This document shows positions 41,532 to 50,399 of a DNA stretch of 64,000 nt, in pieces. Each line of letters opens with the position of its first letter. The stretch's first letter is position 1. The position numbers were made by a program, and so were the translations under genes. Location: contig CAYPTY010000001.1 in assembly GCA_964413935.1 (NCBI GenBank), forward strand, positions 1-64,000. The letters run 5' to 3'. Below the pieces are notes generated by a model. That model saw only the letters and a program-made list of their open reading frames with translations. It did not search any database and was not told where the DNA came from. The stretch is from CAYPTY01 sp964413935. GTDB taxonomy: Bacteria; Bacteroidota; Rhodothermia; Balneolales; Balneolaceae.

Positions 41532-41921
41532 TTACCAGGGATTAATCAGGTCTTCTTTAGAGTAGGTGTGGTCTCTCCATACATAAATGGATTTCCCTTT
41601 TCCTGATTTAGCCATAGGATCATTACCGGCAAGCCGGAATAGCAGGGCGATGGGGGTCACAAATGCATAATAAAGGGCTGACAGAATAATCCGGGTATTT
41701 ATCCAGCCCAGCACCAGCGCAAGCCTGAACCAAAGCCAGACAATTCCAATACCGGCCGGCGGAATAACGAGACTAATCAAGCCCAGAATGAGAGCGGTGT
41801 AGGCAAAATATTCATTATCAAAAATGGCCGCCAGCACCAGAAAACCGGTCACAATGACCAGCTGTACCCGGGGCGTACCGGTATCCTCTTTTATCTCCTG
41901 ATATGAATGGGCAGCCTGCAA
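41532..41921 (-). CDS. SxtJ-like small membrane protein
   Basis: A 129-aa protein with three hydrophobic segments (about 20-37, 40-67 and 70-98) and a charged C-terminus ending WRDHTYSKEDLINPW. This matches the SxtJ family, small membrane proteins found beside carbamoyltransferases, including the saxitoxin cluster. The start is TTG at 41921, 1 nt after the stop of the DUF5989 gene. Function unknown. Confidence 0.7.
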   Translation of the reverse strand: MQAAHSYQEIKEDTGTPRVQLVIVTGFLVLAAIFDNEYFAYTALILGLISLVIPPAGIGIVWLWFRLALVLGWINTRIILSALYYAFVTPIALLFRLAGNDPMAKSGKGKSIYVWRDHTYSKEDLINPW

Positions 41922-41922
41922 A

Positions 41923-42072
41923 TCAGAATAAGGTGTAGATGAATGGGGCGATGGATGATCCGCCTCCGATCACAATGAGCACACCAAGCAGCAGCAGAAC
42001 CACGATAACCGGGGCCAGCCAGAATTTTTTTCGCTGCTTCATAAAGTTCCAGAGGTCTTTTAACGTTTCCAT
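41923..42072 (-). CDS. DUF5989 family small membrane protein
   Basis: A 49-aa protein below the usual length cutoff for gene finding. It reads METLKDLWNFMKQRKKFWLA, then a single hydrophobic helix VVLLLLGVLIVIGGG and a SIAPFIYTLF end, exactly the shape of DUF5989 proteins. The start ATG at 42072 lies 6 nt after the carbamoyltransferase stop, and the stop is 1 nt before the SxtJ-like start. Position between these two families strengthens the call. Confidence 0.85.
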   Translation of the reverse strand: METLKDLWNFMKQRKKFWLAPVIVVLLLLGVLIVIGGGSSIAPFIYTLF

Positions 42073-42078
42073 CCTGTT

Positions 42079-43923
42079 TTAGTCCTTTTCAAAATTCATT
42101 TTTTCCTGCCACTCGGGCTGATCGCTCTTTGCAAAAACATAATTAGCCATCACCAAATAATCCATTTCTGTATTCATAAAACAGCGATAGGCGTCTTCCG
42201 GGCTGCAGACGATGGGTTCACCCCGCACATTGAAACTGGTATTCACAATTACTCCATAACCTGTACGCTTACGGAAAGCTTCAATCAGATTCCAGTATTT
42301 AGGGTTGGTCTCTTTGTGCACCGTCTGAATGCGTGCAGAAAAGTCGATATGAGTAATGGCCGGAAGATCGGAACGGGGATAAGCCAGCTTTTCCCTCAGT
42401 GGTTTATCATAATAACCGGAAGGCAGCACTTTTCTTCTCTCCTCTTTTACATCCTGAACAAGCAGCATGTAGGGTGAATCGGTCTGCAGGTCGAAATATT
42501 CAGAAGCATATTCTGATAGCACCGAAGGTGCGAATGGGCGGAACGACTCCCGGTACTTTATTTTCAGATTCAGCTTCAGCTGCATATCGGGATTCCTCGC
42601 ATCCCCCAGAATGGATCGACTGCCCAGCGCCCTCGGCCCAAACTCCATCCTGCCCTGAAACCAGCCTACTACCAGGCCTTCATCCAGCTTTTCGGCTGCA
42701 AAATCATAAAGCTCATCCTCACCAAGCTCTGTGTATACCGGTTTAAATTTCCGAACCTGTTTTTCAATCTCAACAGGATGGAACTCAGGTCCCAGATAGC
42801 TACCCTTCATGGCGTCAGGCTGCAGGGCTTTGCGCTCTTTGCCGAAGAAAATATGATAGGCAGCCAGTGCAGCTCCAACCGATCCCCCGGCATCACCTGC
42901 GGCGGGCTGAATAAACATATCCTGATAAATCCCCTGATTCTGAAGTTCTCCATTTGCCACACAATTGAGGGCAACCCCTCCCGCCAAGCAGATCTTATCC
43001 AAACCGGTAGTTTCTCTGGTGTATGCAGCCATTTTGAGGACAATCTCTTCGGTCACCTTCTGTATGGCCAGCGCTAGATCCGCTTCATGCTGCTGCAATT
43101 CCTCATCCTCATCCCGCCGTGGGAAACCAAAAAGCTGTTCCCATTTGCGCTCCTTCACCATTTTTAGTCCCGTTGCGTAATCGAAATAATCCTGATTCAG
43201 CCAGATGGAGCCATCCTCATTGATGGAAATCAGATCATTTTTGATGGAGTCTATGTACTCCTTTAGCAGTGGCGACTCCGGATTTCCATAGGGAGCCAGT
43301 CCCATCAGTTTGTATTCCCCTGAATTCACCCTGAAACCCAGGTAATAGGTAAAAGCTGAGTACAGCAAACCCAGCGAATGCGGGAAAGTGAGTTCCCGGT
43401 GGATGGTGATTTCTTTTCCTTTTCCTGAGCATATCGAGGCCGTTGCCCATTCTCCTACCCCGTCGATGGTCAGTATGGCTGCTTCCTCAAAAGGGGAAGG
43501 ATAAAAAGCACTGGCTGCATGAGAAAGGTGATGCTCCGGGAAGAGCAGATTTACATCCTTTTTATTGTAATCCCCGATTCTGGCCAGCTCATCATAAATC
43601 AGTTTTTTCAGGAAGAGTTTTTCTTTCAGCCACACCGGAATGGCCGTCATGAATGAGCGTACGCCCCTGGGTGCAAAGGATAAATAGGTTTCCAGCAGGC
43701 GCTCGAATTTCAACAGGGGTTTATCATAAAAAGCTATGGCATCCAGCTCGTCGATGCTGACTCCGGCAAATTCTAGGCAATATCGGGTGGCCTGAACCGG
43801 AAAGCCGGCATCGTGTTTTTTTCGGGTAAACCGCTCTTCCTGGGCAGCGGCCAGAATTTCCCCATCCTTGATGAGGCAGGCTGCAGAGTCGTGATAAAAA
43901 GCCGAAATTCCGAGTATGTACAT
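42079..43923 (-). CDS. Carbamoyltransferase (CmcH/NodU/TobZ family)
   Basis: A 614-aa ATP- and carbamoyl-phosphate-dependent O-carbamoyltransferase. It opens MYILGISAFYHDSAACLI. The N-terminal Kae1-like metal/ATP domain contains PEHHLSHAASAFYPSPF and AILTIDGVGEWAT. The C-terminal YrdC-like part has GRMEFGPRALGSRSILGDARN and GVIVNTSFNVRGEPIVCSPEDA. Members carbamoylate hydroxyls of antibiotics, Nod factors and glycans. Downstream DUF5989 and SxtJ-like genes form a conserved cassette, but no biosynthetic cluster is next to it, so the acceptor is unknown. Confidence 0.92.
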   Translation of the reverse strand: MYILGISAFYHDSAACLIKDGEILAAAQEERFTRKKHDAGFPVQATRYCLEFAGVSIDELDAIAFYDKPLLKFERLLETYLSFAPRGVRSFMTAIPVWLKEKLFLKKLIYDELARIGDYNKKDVNLLFPEHHLSHAASAFYPSPFEEAAILTIDGVGEWATASICSGKGKEITIHRELTFPHSLGLLYSAFTYYLGFRVNSGEYKLMGLAPYGNPESPLLKEYIDSIKNDLISINEDGSIWLNQDYFDYATGLKMVKERKWEQLFGFPRRDEDEELQQHEADLALAIQKVTEEIVLKMAAYTRETTGLDKICLAGGVALNCVANGELQNQGIYQDMFIQPAAGDAGGSVGAALAAYHIFFGKERKALQPDAMKGSYLGPEFHPVEIEKQVRKFKPVYTELGEDELYDFAAEKLDEGLVVGWFQGRMEFGPRALGSRSILGDARNPDMQLKLNLKIKYRESFRPFAPSVLSEYASEYFDLQTDSPYMLLVQDVKEERRKVLPSGYYDKPLREKLAYPRSDLPAITHIDFSARIQTVHKETNPKYWNLIEAFRKRTGYGVIVNTSFNVRGEPIVCSPEDAYRCFMNTEMDYLVMANYVFAKSDQPEWQEKMNFEKD

Positions 43924-44040
43924 GGGTAAGAAATCGTCCGTGACGCTTGATTTGCGCGGAATATAAAGAAATCAAAGTAGCGTTTTTCCATCAAAGTCAG
44001 CTTTTGTAAATTGAAAACTTAACTCTTAGACGGTTTTTCC

Positions 44041-44922
44041 ATGATCACATCAATGACGGGCTTTGGCCGGGGGGTTGTTTCCGATAACGGAATCATCTGC
44101 ACGGTTGAAATAAAGTCTCTGAACAGCAGGTTTCTGGATCTGAACATTCGCCTGCCACAACGTTTCCAGGATAAGGAGCTGCAGCTCAAAGAACAGATTC
44201 AGAATACCGTGAGTCGCGGTAAGCTGAATGTCACGGTTCACCTCGACCAGAAAAACGGAGATGAAAGCGGGCTGCACTACGACCCTGAAAAGGTAACTTC
44301 CTACTCCAGGATTTTAAATGAAATCCGTGATCTTGCAGGCATTGATGAACAAATCACCCTGAGGAGCCTGCTTAATTTCGGAGATATCTTCAGTGTTCAG
44401 GAAGAAGACGACGAACAGAAAGAGCATTTCTGGAAACTGATACAACAAGCCACAGCGGATGCTGTCAAGAACCTGATCAAAATGCGGCAGCAGGAAGGAA
44501 CCCAGCTGAAGCACGACCTGAAGGAACGCATCACAACCATTGAAGAAGAGCTCATCGAGATCGAAGAAAAATCGAAGGGGCGCATTCCGGCTGCTAAGGA
44601 GAAATTACTGGTCCGGGTAAAAAGCCTGATGGAAGATGACAACTTTGATGAAGATCGTCTGGAGCTTGAAATCGCCATCATGGTCGACAAAATGGATATC
44701 ACTGAAGAGCTGGTACGGCTCCGCTCACACCTGAAATTCTTTCTGGAAGCCATAGAGGAAGGTTCTCTGATGGGAAGAAGGCTGAATTTCCTTACGCAGG
44801 AAATAAACCGGGAGCTGAATACCATCGGTTCCAAAGCCAATAACTCAGAAATCGCCCATCATGTGGTGCGCTCCAAGGAAAGCCTTGAACAGATTCGCGA
44901 ACAGGTTCAGAATATTGAGTAA
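44041..44922 (+). CDS. yicC: YicC-family endoribonuclease
   Basis: A 293-aa protein with the YicC signatures: MITSMTGFGRG at the start, EIKSLNSRFLDLNIRLP, and near the end ITEELVRLRSHLKFF followed by GRRLNFLTQEINRELNTIGSKANNSEIAH and KESLEQIREQVQNIE. YicC is a ribonuclease in E. coli linked to RyhB decay. It heads the run yicC-gmk-rpoZ-coaBC, an order common in Bacteroidota and many other bacteria. Confidence 0.95.
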   Translation: MITSMTGFGRGVVSDNGIICTVEIKSLNSRFLDLNIRLPQRFQDKELQLKEQIQNTVSRGKLNVTVHLDQKNGDESGLHYDPEKVTSYSRILNEIRDLAGIDEQITLRSLLNFGDIFSVQEEDDEQKEHFWKLIQQATADAVKNLIKMRQQEGTQLKHDLKERITTIEEELIEIEEKSKGRIPAAKEKLLVRVKSLMEDDNFDEDRLELEIAIMVDKMDITEELVRLRSHLKFFLEAIEEGSLMGRRLNFLTQEINRELNTIGSKANNSEIAHHVVRSKESLEQIREQVQNIE

Positions 44923-44945
44923 TCAGGTTTCAGAACAGAACTAAG

Positions 44946-45521
44946 GTGGCAGAAAGAGGCAAAATAATCGTTCTCGTAGCCCCCAGTGGCGCCGGCAAGA
45001 CTACCCTTGCTCATATGCTGCTGCGCGATTTTGACAAACTTCGCTTCTCCGTTTCTGCAACAACCCGCCCGCCCCGGAAAACAGAAACCCATGGTAAAGA
45101 TTACCATTTCCTGAGCTATGAAGAATTTCAGGATTCCATAGACCGGGGTGATTTCATCGAATGGGAGGAGTTTTATGGCGGCAAACGTTATGGCACCCTG
45201 AAATCTGAGGTTGATAAACAACTGGATTTAGGATATTTTATCCTTCTTGACATTGAAGTGAAAGGAGCTATGAGTGTGAAGGAGCTGTACAGTGAAAACT
45301 GCCTCTCCGTGTTCATTAAACCGCCTTCAATGGAAGTTCTGGAACAGCGGCTCAGAGACCGGAAAACAGAGGATAGTGATTCTCTTCAATTACGGCTGGA
45401 GCGGGCGCAGAAAGAAATCACCTTTGCCGACCAGTTTGATCTGGTCATCGTGAATGATGAACTTGAACGCGCATACTCTGAACTCAGAAAAGCCGTCTCC
45501 GATTTTATGCAATCAACTTAA
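44946..45521 (+). CDS. gmk: Guanylate kinase
   Basis: A 191-aa nucleotide kinase converting GMP to GDP. It has the P-loop VLVAPSGAGKTTLAHML, the GMP-binding RPPRKTETHGKDYHFLSYEEF, GDFIEWEEFYGGKRYGTLKSEV, and the Walker B-like GYFILLDIEVKGA. The start is GTG at 44946, the only reasonable one before the P-loop. Confidence 0.95.
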   Translation: MAERGKIIVLVAPSGAGKTTLAHMLLRDFDKLRFSVSATTRPPRKTETHGKDYHFLSYEEFQDSIDRGDFIEWEEFYGGKRYGTLKSEVDKQLDLGYFILLDIEVKGAMSVKELYSENCLSVFIKPPSMEVLEQRLRDRKTEDSDSLQLRLERAQKEITFADQFDLVIVNDELERAYSELRKAVSDFMQST

Positions 45522-45541
45522 CCGCAGGAAGGTATTAGAGA

Positions 45542-45835
45542 ATGCCCATTCGTACGCTAGACATAGAGAAACTAAAAGATATCACCGGGAATAAATACGA
45601 GATGATTGTAATCCTCTCCAAGAGAGCCCGGCAGCTGGCTGCACAGGAAAAACTGCAGCTGGACGAAAAGCTACAGTATTTTGAAGGCTTCGAGGATGAT
45701 GATGAGTTTACCTTCAACGAGGAACAGGAACAGATCTCAAAGGCTTTTGAGCAGCTTCCACATGCTACCCAGCGTGCCTTAGATGAAATGCTGGAAGAAA
45801 AAATCTACTACCGCCACCCTGCTGAAGAAGAATAG
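45542..45835 (+). CDS. rpoZ: RNA polymerase omega subunit, Bacteroidota type
   Basis: A 97-aa protein with the Bacteroidota omega pattern DIEKLKDITGNKYEMIVILSKRARQLAA. In this segment the TGN-x-YE and KRARQL elements mark the omega fold that wraps the beta' subunit C-terminus. The C-terminal half is acidic, with EEQEQISKAFEQLP and ALDEMLEEKIYY. Its place between gmk and coaBC is the usual one for rpoZ. Confidence 0.88.
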   Translation: MPIRTLDIEKLKDITGNKYEMIVILSKRARQLAAQEKLQLDEKLQYFEGFEDDDEFTFNEEQEQISKAFEQLPHATQRALDEMLEEKIYYRHPAEEE

Positions 45836-45837
45836 TT

Positions 45838-47040
45838 ATGCTCTCCGGTAAACGCATCATACTGGGCGTGACCGGAGGTATTGCAGCGTATAAAGCTGTT
45901 TACCTGTTAAGGGATTTTCAAAAAGCCGGCGCCGAAGTGCGGGTCTGTATGACCCCGGCCGCCACCCGTTTTGTTGGTGTTGATACTTTTGCCTCCCTTT
46001 CAGCACATGATGTAGCCGTTGAAATCTTTCCGGAGTCAGGCGACGCAGACAGCTGGACCCGGCACATCCACTGGGGTGAATGGGCTGATTTATTTGTGAT
46101 CGCACCCTGTACGGCAAATACGCTCGCTAAAATCGCGCATGGTATTTCTGATAACATGCTTTGCAGTACTGTTCTGGCTGCACGATGCCCTATCTTAATC
46201 GCTCCAACCATGGATGGGGAAATGTATGAGGCACCGGCAATGCAGACAAACCTGCAAAGAGTCAAAGACTACGGTTATCATATCATTGAACCTGATAGCG
46301 GATACCTCGCCAGCGGCCTGAATGGCAAAGGCCGGCTGCCTGAAAACCATCTGATACTGGAAAAGGCCCTGGACATTCTGGGTAATCAACCTCAGCCCCT
46401 GAGTGGCAAAAAAGTGCTGGTTACAGCCGGAGCCACGCGTGAATTCATTGATCCGGTTCGTTTTATTTCCAATCCAAGCAGCGGTAAAATGGGATTGGCA
46501 ATGGCCAAGGCTGCTGGAAAGCTGGGTGCTGATGTGACACTCATTCATGGTGATGTGCGCATAAGTCTGCCCGAAGATCTCAATACAGAGGCTGTGACAT
46601 CAGCTGCTGATATGTTTGAAGCGGTACAGAAGCATGCCGATGCTGATGTGGTGATTATGTCGGCCGCCGTGTCCGATTTTACACCGGCAGAGAAAGAAGA
46701 TCAGAAAATCAAAAAATCGGGCAAGGATATAGCTGAACTCAAGCTGAATCGAACAGAGGATATCCTTAAATGGCTGGGATCGCATAAAAAAGAGGGGCAG
46801 ATCCTGATTGGCTTTGCCATGGAAACTGAAAATCTGCTTGAAAACGCCCGGAAAAAGATCGATTCCAAAAAAGCAGACTTCATTCTGGCCAATGACCTTA
46901 ATGAAGAAGGAGCCGGATTCGGTACCGACACCAATGTGATCCACCTGATTTCCCCATCCGAAGAAAAAGAATTTTCCGGCCTGAAAGAGCATATCGCTTT
47001 GGAAGTGTTATTGTATATCTTTAGGGATAAGCAGGATTAA
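45838..47040 (+). CDS. coaBC: Bifunctional phosphopantothenoylcysteine decarboxylase/synthase
   Basis: A 400-aa two-domain CoA biosynthesis enzyme. The CoaC half (1-180) has the flavin motif LGVTGGIAAYKAVYLLR, the catalytic His in HIHWGEWADLFVIAP, TANTLAKIAHGISDNMLCSTVLAA, and a PTMDGEMY loop; the PxMD form replacing PxMN is usual in Bacteroidota. The CoaB half (185-400) has VTAGATREFIDPVRFISNPSSGKMG, then AVSDFTPA and FAMETE. It catalyses coupling of cysteine to 4'-phosphopantothenate and decarboxylation. Confidence 0.95.
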   Translation: MLSGKRIILGVTGGIAAYKAVYLLRDFQKAGAEVRVCMTPAATRFVGVDTFASLSAHDVAVEIFPESGDADSWTRHIHWGEWADLFVIAPCTANTLAKIAHGISDNMLCSTVLAARCPILIAPTMDGEMYEAPAMQTNLQRVKDYGYHIIEPDSGYLASGLNGKGRLPENHLILEKALDILGNQPQPLSGKKVLVTAGATREFIDPVRFISNPSSGKMGLAMAKAAGKLGADVTLIHGDVRISLPEDLNTEAVTSAADMFEAVQKHADADVVIMSAAVSDFTPAEKEDQKIKKSGKDIAELKLNRTEDILKWLGSHKKEGQILIGFAMETENLLENARKKIDSKKADFILANDLNEEGAGFGTDTNVIHLISPSEEKEFSGLKEHIALEVLLYIFRDKQD

Positions 47041-47051
47041 GCACATTCATT

Positions 47052-47492
47052 TTGAAGAAAAAAATTCTTATCGGGTTACTTCTGCTATTATGCACGGTCA
47101 GCGGAGTACTGCTTATTTTTCTGGAAACTCCGGTCAATAATCGCATTACAAAAACAGCAGAACTGGACGAGCTTATTTTCAGCGAGCTGGAGCAGTTTAA
47201 CATAATCCGGGAGCAGGTACGAACAAGGGTTATTGAGATTGACAGCAGCTTCAGCCGAAAGAGTTATGCAGTGATCCTGCATCCATCCTACTCAAAAACA
47301 CAGATTCACCATAAGATTCATACCCGTTTATACGAGTATCAGATTGATACCCCGGCCAGGGTAAACAGGCCTGAAGATGAAATGACCATTTTTGTGATGG
47401 CCAATGGCACGGTGTTTCGTACCATTGATTTAATAACGGACTACGACCTCCTTAATGAAGAAACCGATCAGGAAGCGGCTGACGGAAAATGA
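47052..47492 (+). CDS. Single-TM protein of unknown function
   Basis: A 146-aa protein with an N-terminal hydrophobic anchor (KKKILIGLLLLLCTVSGVLLIF) and a roughly 115-residue soluble domain. The domain has ELEQFNIIREQVRTRVIEIDSSFSRKSYAVILHP and a C-terminal FVMANGTVFRTIDLITDYDLL. It is probably extracytoplasmic. I do not recognise the family. The start is TTG at 47052, 11 nt after coaBC; its last 38 nt overlap the lipase-like gene. Confidence 0.65.
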   Translation: MKKKILIGLLLLLCTVSGVLLIFLETPVNNRITKTAELDELIFSELEQFNIIREQVRTRVIEIDSSFSRKSYAVILHPSYSKTQIHHKIHTRLYEYQIDTPARVNRPEDEMTIFVMANGTVFRTIDLITDYDLLNEETDQEAADGK

Positions 47493-48330
47493 GCTGATCC
47501 TGAAACGACTCAGGTTAAGCGAATATCCCCAGCCCGACATCATCCAACTAAAAAATCCCGTGCTTTTTTGCCATGGATACGGAGCCATCGGGCATTTTCT
47601 TAAACCATCCCTGCTGCATGATCCCTGCATGCTGGCAAGAGAACATGGAGTTATCGCATTTGCACCCAATGTAGCACCCTATGGCCGCATCGAAACACGG
47701 GCAGAAGGCTGGGTCAAAATCCTGAATAATCTGAAAAAGGAATATGGTTTCACCAAATTCAATGTAGTGGCCCATTCTATGGGTGGGCTGGACATGCGAT
47801 ATGCCATCAGCAAACTGGATGCTGCTGAGCTGGTCGATAGTCTGACCACTATTTCGTCCCCCCATCGGGGAACCTTTCTGGCCGAACTGGTTCTGAAGAC
47901 CCCTGAGAGCATAAAGGATAAGGTCAGTGATATCATCGACTGGTTCGGGAATCGTATTTATCCGGATATGAGCTCGGATACACGCGGTTCTGTTGAGCAG
48001 CTAACCCGTTCTTATGTGCAGGAGGTATTTAATCCGGAGGTACCTGATGTGGAAGAGGTCTCCTATTTTTCCTATGCGGCGGCGAGCGGTAAAGGCACGG
48101 ACTTTCCGCTCAATCCCATCTACTATTTCCAGAATTCACAGATTTATGAAAAAGAGGGCGTTAACGATTCCTACATTTCTGTGGATAGCGCAAAATGGGG
48201 TGAATATCTTGGAATGACTTCCATCTCCCATCTGGAACAGATCAACGTGAGTGTGCCTAAATCTCGGCAGGAAGTGTATCGTCAGTTCTGGACATCCGTA
48301 CTGCGGAATCTGGGTCAGCGGGGATTCTGA
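47455..48330 (+). CDS. Lipase-like alpha/beta hydrolase
   Basis: A 291-aa alpha/beta hydrolase without signal peptide. PVLFCHGYGAIG carries the oxyanion HG segment. The nucleophile elbow is FNVVAHSMGGLDMRYAIS, and TTISSPHRGTFLAEL follows it, a pattern typical of bacterial triacylglycerol lipases and PGAP1-like esterases. A catalytic His is likely in TSISHLEQINV near the C-terminus. The 38-nt overlap with the preceding gene suggests coupled translation. Confidence 0.82.
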   Translation: MKKPIRKRLTENELILKRLRLSEYPQPDIIQLKNPVLFCHGYGAIGHFLKPSLLHDPCMLAREHGVIAFAPNVAPYGRIETRAEGWVKILNNLKKEYGFTKFNVVAHSMGGLDMRYAISKLDAAELVDSLTTISSPHRGTFLAELVLKTPESIKDKVSDIIDWFGNRIYPDMSSDTRGSVEQLTRSYVQEVFNPEVPDVEEVSYFSYAAASGKGTDFPLNPIYYFQNSQIYEKEGVNDSYISVDSAKWGEYLGMTSISHLEQINVSVPKSRQEVYRQFWTSVLRNLGQRGF

Positions 48331-48336
48331 AAAACC

Positions 48337-49101
48337 TCAGAGCTCTTTCTGGCTGATGTCGTTGAGCAGATCGTATGCAGTGAGGTCGTACTGAATGGGC
48401 GTTGCTGCTGCAAAACCATTCTCAAGTATGTTGATGTCGGCATCATCACCCTCATCCAGCAGTTCAAATTTTCCGGTTAGCCAGTAATATGAGCGGTTAA
48501 AAGGATCGATACGTCCTTCGTACTCTTCCACATAGCGACTATCGGCCATGCGTGCCCACCTGATTCCTTTAAATTCACCGGCCGGGGCATTTACATTGAT
48601 GGTTACCCCTCTCGGAATTTCATGTTCCAGACAGAAGGCGATGACCCGGCGGGCGGCCTCCTTGGATCCTGACAAATCAGCCGATTCTGCATAATCTGTA
48701 CAACTCACTGCAATGGCTTTATAACCGAGTATGGCTCCTTCCGTTGCAGCTGATACGGTACCGGAATAGAGGATATTTATTCCGGCATTGGATCCGTGAT
48801 TGACGCCGCTGACCACCAGATCGGGTTTGCGATCCAGCAGCTGATCATGGGCAAGCTTCACGCAGTCGGCCGGTGTACCGTTTACGGCATAGCCGTCAAA
48901 ACGATCGGCGATTTTAAGTTCATTGGCCCGCAGTGGGGTTGAAATGGTTACTGCATGACCTACCGCACTTTGCTGACGATCGGGTGCCACAATGACTACA
49001 TCCCCGAATTCTGCAGCGACCTCAGCCAGGGCTTTTATCCCGGGAGAGAATATTCCGTCATCATTACAAACCAGAATGAAAGGTTTTTTTTGATCAGCCA
49101 T
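48337..49101 (-). CDS. surE: 5'/3'-nucleotidase SurE
   Basis: A 254-aa stationary-phase survival nucleotidase. It has the metal-binding LVCNDDGIFSPGIKALAEVA, the RQQSAVGHAVTIS loop, and LVVSGVNHGSNAGINILYSGTVSAATEGA. The stop of panB and the start of surE share one base (TGATG). It is last in the eight-gene minus-strand run beginning with comF. Confidence 0.95.
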   Translation of the reverse strand: MADQKKPFILVCNDDGIFSPGIKALAEVAAEFGDVVIVAPDRQQSAVGHAVTISTPLRANELKIADRFDGYAVNGTPADCVKLAHDQLLDRKPDLVVSGVNHGSNAGINILYSGTVSAATEGAILGYKAIAVSCTDYAESADLSGSKEAARRVIAFCLEHEIPRGVTINVNAPAGEFKGIRWARMADSRYVEEYEGRIDPFNRSYYWLTGKFELLDEGDDADINILENGFAAATPIQYDLTAYDLLNDISQKEL

Positions 49102-49931
49102 CAGCCACCATACTGCTCTTCAGAGTTCGGAAAATCCATTGATTTAACATCTTTGATGTATTGCTGCACGGCATCGGTCATGCTGCTGTGCAGATCTGCA
49201 TAACGTCGCAGGAAACGAGGCTTAAAATCCTTATTCAGGCCCAGCATATCATGAATCACCAATACCTGCCCGTCACAACCGGCACCTGCCCCAATCCCGA
49301 TGGTTGGAATCGTTAATTCAGCCGATACACGCTCAGCCAGTTTAGCCGGTATTTTTTCCAGAACCAGCGAAAAACAGCCGCTTTCTTCCAGTAACCGGGC
49401 GTCTTCAATTAACTTATTGGCTTCCTCTTCTTCGGTTGCCCGTACTTTATAGGTTCCGAATTTGTAAATGCTCTGAGGGGTGAGCCCGAGGTGACCCATA
49501 ACCGGGATACCGGCATCCACAATTTTACGGATGCTTTCTGCGATGGCTTTTCCTCCCTCCATCTTGACCGCATGAGCCCCGGCTTCTTTCATCATACGGC
49601 CTGCATTAATCAGGGCCTCTTTGGGCGTTACCTGATAGGACATAAAGGGCATATCCGCGATCACAAGCGCCCTCTCCACCCCACGAACCACGCAGGAGGT
49701 ATGGTAAATCATGTGATCCATCTCCATCGGAACGGTGGTTTCAAAACCGGCAATCACATTACTGGCTGAATCACCCACGAGAATCACTTCAATTCCCGCT
49801 TCATCAATGATGCGGGCCATGGTGTAGTCATAAGCGGTGAGCATGGTGATTTTATCACCATTGGATTTCATGTCTACCAGCGTCTGAGTAGTAATTTTTG
49901 CCTTTCCTGATGCCCCCTTTTGTGTACTCAT
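49101..49931 (-). CDS. panB: 3-methyl-2-oxobutanoate hydroxymethyltransferase
   Basis: A 276-aa TIM-barrel enzyme of pantothenate synthesis. It has ITMLTAYDYTMARIIDEAGIE, LVGDSASNVIAGFETTVPM (metal/substrate loop), VKMEGG, MGHLGLTPQSIYKFGTYKVRA, and GIGAGAGCDGQVLVIHDMLGL. The ATG at 49931 (MSTQKGASGKAK) is taken; the longer in-frame start at 49976 would run into fabZ. It starts 1 nt after the fabZ stop. Confidence 0.95.
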   Translation of the reverse strand: MSTQKGASGKAKITTQTLVDMKSNGDKITMLTAYDYTMARIIDEAGIEVILVGDSASNVIAGFETTVPMEMDHMIYHTSCVVRGVERALVIADMPFMSYQVTPKEALINAGRMMKEAGAHAVKMEGGKAIAESIRKIVDAGIPVMGHLGLTPQSIYKFGTYKVRATEEEEANKLIEDARLLEESGCFSLVLEKIPAKLAERVSAELTIPTIGIGAGAGCDGQVLVIHDMLGLNKDFKPRFLRRYADLHSSMTDAVQQYIKDVKSMDFPNSEEQYGG

Positions 49932-49932
49932 C

Positions 49933-50364
49933 TCAGGATTCCTTATCCACGATAGCCGCAGATGCTTCAATTTCACAAGCTACTTCACCATCAACCGTTG
50001 CTATTCCTTTCATCGTCACAAAAGAGCGGCGAAGGGATTGCAGGGTGACTTCCAGCTCCAGGCGATCCCCAGGAACTACCTGACGCCGAAATTTTGCATT
50101 TTTGATGCCGGTGAATACCATCAGTTTGGAATCCGCATCTTCCTGTTGCTTCATTAGCATGATGGCACCGCATTGTGCCAGAGCTTCTACCTGAAGTACG
50201 CCCGGCATTAATGCTTTGCCCGGAAAATGCCCGTTAAAAAACTCCTCGTTTGCCGTAACGTTTTTAATGGCCTTGATGTGTTCCTCATCCACCTCAAGTA
50301 CCCGGTCTACCAGAAGAAAAGGGTAACGGTGCGGCAGGATTTCTTTGATCTCTTCGATGTTCAT
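49933..50364 (-). CDS. fabZ: 3-hydroxyacyl-ACP dehydratase FabZ
   Basis: A 143-aa hot-dog-fold dehydratase for fatty-acid elongation. IKEILPHRYPFLLVDRVLE carries the catalytic His, and FFNGHFPGKALMPGVLQVEALAQ the Glu-containing helix. A longer open frame upstream (to 50460) lacks family similarity, so the ATG at 50364 is used. It is followed by panB. Confidence 0.93.
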   Translation of the reverse strand: MNIEEIKEILPHRYPFLLVDRVLEVDEEHIKAIKNVTANEEFFNGHFPGKALMPGVLQVEALAQCGAIMLMKQQEDADSKLMVFTGIKNAKFRRQVVPGDRLELEVTLQSLRRSFVTMKGIATVDGEVACEIEASAAIVDKES

Positions 50365-50399
50365 AAGGGTATTGGTATAATTAGCGGGAGAATATACGA

